A stretch of DNA of 18,266 bases, taken from JBMZCV01 sp049613665 (GTDB taxonomy: Bacteria > Bacteroidota > Bacteroidia > Chitinophagales > UBA2359). Below are positions 15,689 to 18,266 of this stretch, one piece after another. A program made the translations under genes and the position numbers. Within the stretch, counting starts at the first letter, position 1. Each line of letters starts with the position of its first letter. The stretch is taken from the NCBI GenBank assembly GCA_049613665.1, contig JBMZCV010000105.1, positions 1 through 18,266 of the forward strand. The letters run 5' to 3'. Below the pieces are notes generated by a model that saw nothing but the letters and a program-made list of their open reading frames with translations, ran no database searches and was not told the DNA's origin.

Positions 15689-16990
15689 ATGAATTATACA
15701 GAAGTATTAAATTATTTAGAACATAAGTTACCGATGTTTCAACGCATCGGAAAAGAAGCCTTTAAAGCAGATTTGACAAATATTAAACTTTTATGTCAAT
15801 ATTTAGATAATCCACAACAACAATTTAAAAGCATTCATATTGCTGGCACAAATGGAAAAGGCTCTACGGCACACATTTTGGCAGCCATTTTGCAAGAGAG
15901 TGGCTATAAAGTAGGTTTGCACACATCGCCACACTATCACGATATGCGAGAACGCATCAAAATAAATGGCGAATTGATAGGAGAGGAGGAAGTTATTTTT
16001 TTTGTAGAAAAGTATAAAACCTTGTTTGAACAAGTAAAACCATCTTTTTTCGAACTTAGCGTAGCTATGACATTTTATTTTTTCGCAAAAAAAAATGTAG
16101 ATATTGCCATCATAGAAACAGGCTTAGGCGGCCGCCTCGATGCGACAAATATTATTGAACCATTGCTAAGTATTATCACAAATATTAGCCTCGAACATAC
16201 TGCTTTTTTAGGAAATACTTTGGCAGAAATAGCTACTGAAAAAGCAGGCATTATAAAACCTCAAACACCTGCAATTATTAGCGAAACGCAAAAAGAAATA
16301 AAAGCAATTTTTGAGCAAAAAACAATTGAAAATCAAGCGACTATATATTTTGCTGACGAAAATTTGATAGCTAAAAATATAAAATATATGCCTTTGAAAA
16401 CTAGCTTTGATGTATATAAAAAGCAGTTTGACAATACATGTTTGTATGAAAATATAGAAACAGATTTACTTGGACATTACCAAATAAAAAATATGATAGG
16501 CGTGTTGCAAGCCACCGAAATATTGCAGAAAATAGGCTTTGAAAAAATTAAGCAACAAACCATTTTTTCAGCTTTAAAAAAGGTACAAATTTTGACTAAT
16601 TTTATGGGCCGTTGGCAAATATTATCTTCCCAAAAACCTATAATAATAGCCGATAGTTCGCACAATGAAGCAGGTTTGCGGTTCGCTATGCAGCAACTTA
16701 CTGCTTACCATTTTGAAAACCTGCATCTCGTTTTAGGATTTGTAAAAGGCAAAGAAACAACTAATTTATGGGAGTTTTTGCCTCAAAATGCTACTTATTA
16801 TTTTTGCTGTGCCAATATTCCTCGTGCTTTGCCAACAGATATTTTACGTCAAAAAGCAAAACAATACAATTTAAAATGCAAAGTGTGTTTCTCTGTAAAA
16901 CACGCTTTTGAAATGGCTAAAAAAAATGCCAAAAAGCAAGACATCATTTATATTGGTGGTAGCAACTATGTGGTAGCTGAAATTATTTGA
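15689..16990 (+). CDS. folC: Bifunctional folylpolyglutamate synthase / dihydrofolate synthase
   Basis: This 433-residue Mur-ligase-type ATP enzyme adds glutamate to dihydropteroate and to folates. The P-loop is HIAGTNGKGSTAHILA (about 50-65), followed by GLHTSPHYHDMRERIKING, the family signature ETGLGGRLDATN with a Mg-binding environment, and NISLEHTAFLG. The C-terminal ligase domain contains LSSQKPIIIADSSHNEAGL, equivalent to the DGAHN motif, here DSSHN. Length is normal. The start ATG at 15689 precedes the conserved NYTEVLNYL. It is probably transcribed on its own or with the next gene 78 bp downstream. Confidence 0.97.
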   Translation: MNYTEVLNYLEHKLPMFQRIGKEAFKADLTNIKLLCQYLDNPQQQFKSIHIAGTNGKGSTAHILAAILQESGYKVGLHTSPHYHDMRERIKINGELIGEEEVIFFVEKYKTLFEQVKPSFFELSVAMTFYFFAKKNVDIAIIETGLGGRLDATNIIEPLLSIITNISLEHTAFLGNTLAEIATEKAGIIKPQTPAIISETQKEIKAIFEQKTIENQATIYFADENLIAKNIKYMPLKTSFDVYKKQFDNTCLYENIETDLLGHYQIKNMIGVLQATEILQKIGFEKIKQQTIFSALKKVQILTNFMGRWQILSSQKPIIIADSSHNEAGLRFAMQQLTAYHFENLHLVLGFVKGKETTNLWEFLPQNATYYFCCANIPRALPTDILRQKAKQYNLKCKVCFSVKHAFEMAKKNAKKQDIIYIGGSNYVVAEII

Positions 16991-17068
16991 AATAAGTTTT
17001 AAACTTCTGGTATAAGGAAGAGTCCATACTGAAATAAACTGCATTTAAAAAATAACAAAACATTTTAC

Positions 17069-17713
17069 ATGAAAAATTACTTTAGAATAACCATTCTAAG
17101 CTTACTTTTTTTTGCCTTCGTGGGCAATATGCAAGAGAGCTTTGCTCAACGATTTAGCCTAGACACACATATCAAAGCTTTTGGTATTGATAAAGTGGAG
17201 GGAGTTGGCAATACTGATGCAAGTTATACGGGTGAGACCTCATTTTCGGTCAATGCTAAGTTTTATGACAAAAACCTTTGGGCATTTAGACTTGGAGCTG
17301 GCTTAGATAAGCTGTCTTATCAAATTGGCGATAGCTTAAATACAAATTATGATGTATTGCGAAACAATATTACCTTATATGTAGGTTTGGAAAAACATTT
17401 TGGGCGTGGGTTGCTCATTCCATATTTGGGCGTATATGCACCAATTACATATAATGGAAATAATAAAGTAATAGACAATTTGACCGATAACGTTGTCGAC
17501 CAATGGAAAAGCGGTGATATTAAAACAGGCTTTAGCTTATTGGCAGGAGCAAACCTAAAATTATTTAGAGTATTGCGTTTAGGAGCAGAATTTAATTTAG
17601 GCTTCGAGCAGTTTAAAGAAGAAGTCATTTCGCCCTTGCAAAATCAAAACGAATCTGTTAAGCTCAAGAATTTGGAATACAATACAGAAATTACGATTGG
17701 TTTTGCATTCTAA
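17069..17713 (+). CDS. Outer-membrane beta-barrel-like protein
   Basis: This 214-residue protein has a clear Sec signal peptide (basic MKNYFRI, hydrophobic core, cleavage near SFAQ). The rest alternates polar and hydrophobic residues in strand-like blocks, for example YVGLEKHFGRGLLIPYLGVYAPITYN and GFSLLAGANLKLFRVLRLGAEFNLGFEQF. It closes with ITIGFAF, ending in Phe as expected for recognition by the BAM machinery. This resembles eight-stranded OmpA/OmpW-like porin-family barrels of Bacteroidota. No plug or peptidoglycan-binding domain is seen. Function is not assigned; the gene follows folC by 78 bp and precedes the tRNA gene. Confidence 0.85.
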   Translation: MKNYFRITILSLLFFAFVGNMQESFAQRFSLDTHIKAFGIDKVEGVGNTDASYTGETSFSVNAKFYDKNLWAFRLGAGLDKLSYQIGDSLNTNYDVLRNNITLYVGLEKHFGRGLLIPYLGVYAPITYNGNNKVIDNLTDNVVDQWKSGDIKTGFSLLAGANLKLFRVLRLGAEFNLGFEQFKEEVISPLQNQNESVKLKNLEYNTEITIGFAF

Positions 17714-17755
17714 AAAATTTTTTTTGAGAAAAAATAAAAAAAAAGATTGTCTAGT

Positions 17756-17786
17756 TTTGACAGAAAAAAAAAAGATTGTATATTTG
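17756..17786 (+). promoter_or_regulatory. Consensus Bacteroidota promoter of the tRNA gene
   Basis: TTTG (17756-17759), a 19-bp spacer and TATATTTG (17779-17786) match the -33/-7 consensus (TTTG, 19-21 bp, TAnnTTTG) at every fixed base and in spacing. Transcription would begin about 17793, just before the mature tRNA. Confidence 0.85.
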
Positions 17787-17800
17787 CACTCGATTTTGAA

Positions 17801-17874
17801 GGCAGGGTAGCTCAGTTGGTTAGAGCGTCGGATTCATAACCCGGAGGTCACGGGTTCAATTCCCGTTCCTGCTA
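17801..17874 (+). tRNA. tRNA-Met (anticodon CAU)
   Basis: This is a 74-nt cloverleaf: acceptor GGCAGGG/TCCTGCT with G-U at both ends, D-stem GCTC/GAGC, anticodon loop TTCATAA with CAT at 17835-17837, T-stem ACGGG/CCCGT with loop TTCAATT, and discriminator A. CCA is not encoded. The first pair is G-U, not the C x A mismatch of initiators, so elongator Met is more likely. A tRNA-Ile with CAU (lysidine-modified) cannot be fully excluded by eye. The top pair of the anticodon stem is A x C (17832, 17840). Confidence 0.94.
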
Positions 17875-17888
17875 CTAATTTTTTCAAC

Positions 17889-17929
17889 AAAAACCTTTGT
17901 AAATATTATATTTACAAAGGTTTTTTTGT
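17889..17929 (+). terminator. Intrinsic terminator after tRNA-Met
   Basis: A perfect 17-bp stem (17889-17905 against 17909-17925; core cctttgtaaata / tatttacaaagg) with a 3-nt loop is followed by further T residues. It ends the tRNA transcript, which appears to contain one tRNA only. Confidence 0.9.
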
Positions 17930-18060
17930 TTTAAGTACCAAGTACTATTTAATAAAGCATTCGTTTAGTGGCTAACGCATTGACATTAAGGTGGGCTGTC
18001 GAATTTAAAAATAACAAGAATGTTGCTTTTCGCTCCAAAAAGTGCCAAATAAACTATAAA
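17930..18060. other. Intergenic region with no recognised feature
   Basis: Between the tRNA terminator and the REP-type element I see no coding frame, hairpin or motif that I can support. The bases after 18191 to the window end are likewise unassigned. Confidence 0.4.
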
Positions 18061-18191
18061 ACAGGTATGAGTTTTCAACTCGTACCACATCAAATTGGTA
18101 GTTTTTAACTACCAGATAACTTTGAATTGGATGAATAGGTAGCTAAAAGCTACCCTTTTGGTTTAGCACGAGTTAAAAACTCATGCTGGTA
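18061..18191 (+). mobile_element. MITE-like internal-deletion derivative of the RayT element
   Basis: In order on the plus strand: hairpin ggtatgagtt/aactcgtacc (18064-18086), spacer acatcaaatt, ggtagtttttaactacc (18097-18113), a 24-nt core, ggtagctaaaagctacc (18138-18154), spacer ending tttggttta, and gcacgagtt/aactcatgc (18166-18186). This is the same order as the RayT element read from 680 to 8. The core matches the two edges of the transposase region: 18114-18126 agrees with 633-621 (minus) at 11 of 13 bases, and 18127-18137 agrees with 84-74 (minus), which includes the last codons, at 9 of 11. The gene itself is missing. Confidence 0.8.
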
Positions 18192-18266
18192 CACTTTTTT
18201 GCTGATATTTTTGGTTCTCTGACAATTTGGGTGTTCATTTTTATAACAAGCAGTAGTTAATATTTC

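Noticed and set aside
16127..16138. GC-rich palindrome ggcggccgcc in low-GC surroundings
   Set aside because: It encodes the conserved Gly-Gly-Arg-Leu of the FolC signature; coding constraint explains it.
17832..17840. A x C opposition at the top of the tRNA anticodon stem as a sign of a pseudogene
   Set aside because: All other stems are intact, and a perfect promoter and strong terminator frame the gene; one A x C at this position does not show loss of function.
18061..18191. Possible CRISPR array
   Set aside because: The repeats are palindromic hairpins of several kinds with fixed spacers and a RayT gene elsewhere in the window; there are no equal-length unique spacers and no cas genes.
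8..18191. The whole window as a composite transposon bounded by inverted RayT elements
   Set aside because: The interior contains essential core genes (argS, folC, tRNA-Met), and RayT is not known to move composite units; it is more likely chance placement of two copies.

Overview
The window looks like a chromosomal segment of a low-GC member of the Bacteroidota (Cytophagales/Saprospirales/Chitinophagales type). The evidence is a large secreted protein with a choice-of-anchor L domain and a type B (CHU_C) type IX secretion sorting domain, lipoproteins with short Bacteroidota-style lipoboxes, no clear Shine-Dalgarno sequences, and promoters of the Bacteroidota form (TTTG, 19-21 bp, TAnnTTTG), best seen before the tRNA gene. 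Assignment below phylum level is inference.

Layout. Bases 8-680 hold a REP-associated tyrosine transposase (RayT) on the minus strand, flanked by paired hairpins. It is followed by an orphan efflux adaptor (688-2049, -) and a terminator hairpin. A small lipoprotein (2383-2937, -) is divergent from a helical-repeat (TPR-like) cytosolic protein (3090-4601, +), followed by a double-Kazal lipoprotein (4829-5278, +). A minus-strand redox pair comes next: a 2[4Fe-4S] ferredoxin (5377-5724) and a PaaE-like flavin reductase with its own 2Fe-2S domain (5819-6967). Plus-strand core genes follow: rfaE2-like heptose-phosphate adenylyltransferase, argS and a small heat-shock protein. Then, between two terminators, lies a two-gene type II restriction-modification unit: a PD-(D/E)XK endonuclease overlapping a cytosine-C5 methyltransferase by ATGA. 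The last third holds the T9SS cargo protein (12939-15503, -), folC, an outer-membrane barrel-like protein, and tRNA-Met(CAU) with a consensus promoter and a strong terminator.

How parts work together. The restriction-modification pair forms one translationally coupled accessory module. The ferredoxin and reductase probably form one electron-transfer operon. The RayT element at the left end has a 131-bp relative at the right end (18061-18191) in opposite orientation. This relative keeps both hairpin pairs and short homologies from both edges of the transposase gene but lacks the gene, so it looks like an internal-deletion, MITE-like derivative.

Most notable: (1) the autonomous/non-autonomous RayT element pair; (2) the apparent complete absence of GATC, and also of GCGC and CGCG, from the whole window by eye; (3) a methyltransferase whose motif IV reads V-C-K instead of P-C-Q and which carries an approximately 65-residue charged insertion, next to an endonuclease I cannot place in a named family; (4) a hairpin with a T-tract on the minus strand at 7116-7166 that serves no visible gene. 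I do not see a CRISPR array, prophage or a multi-gene defence island.
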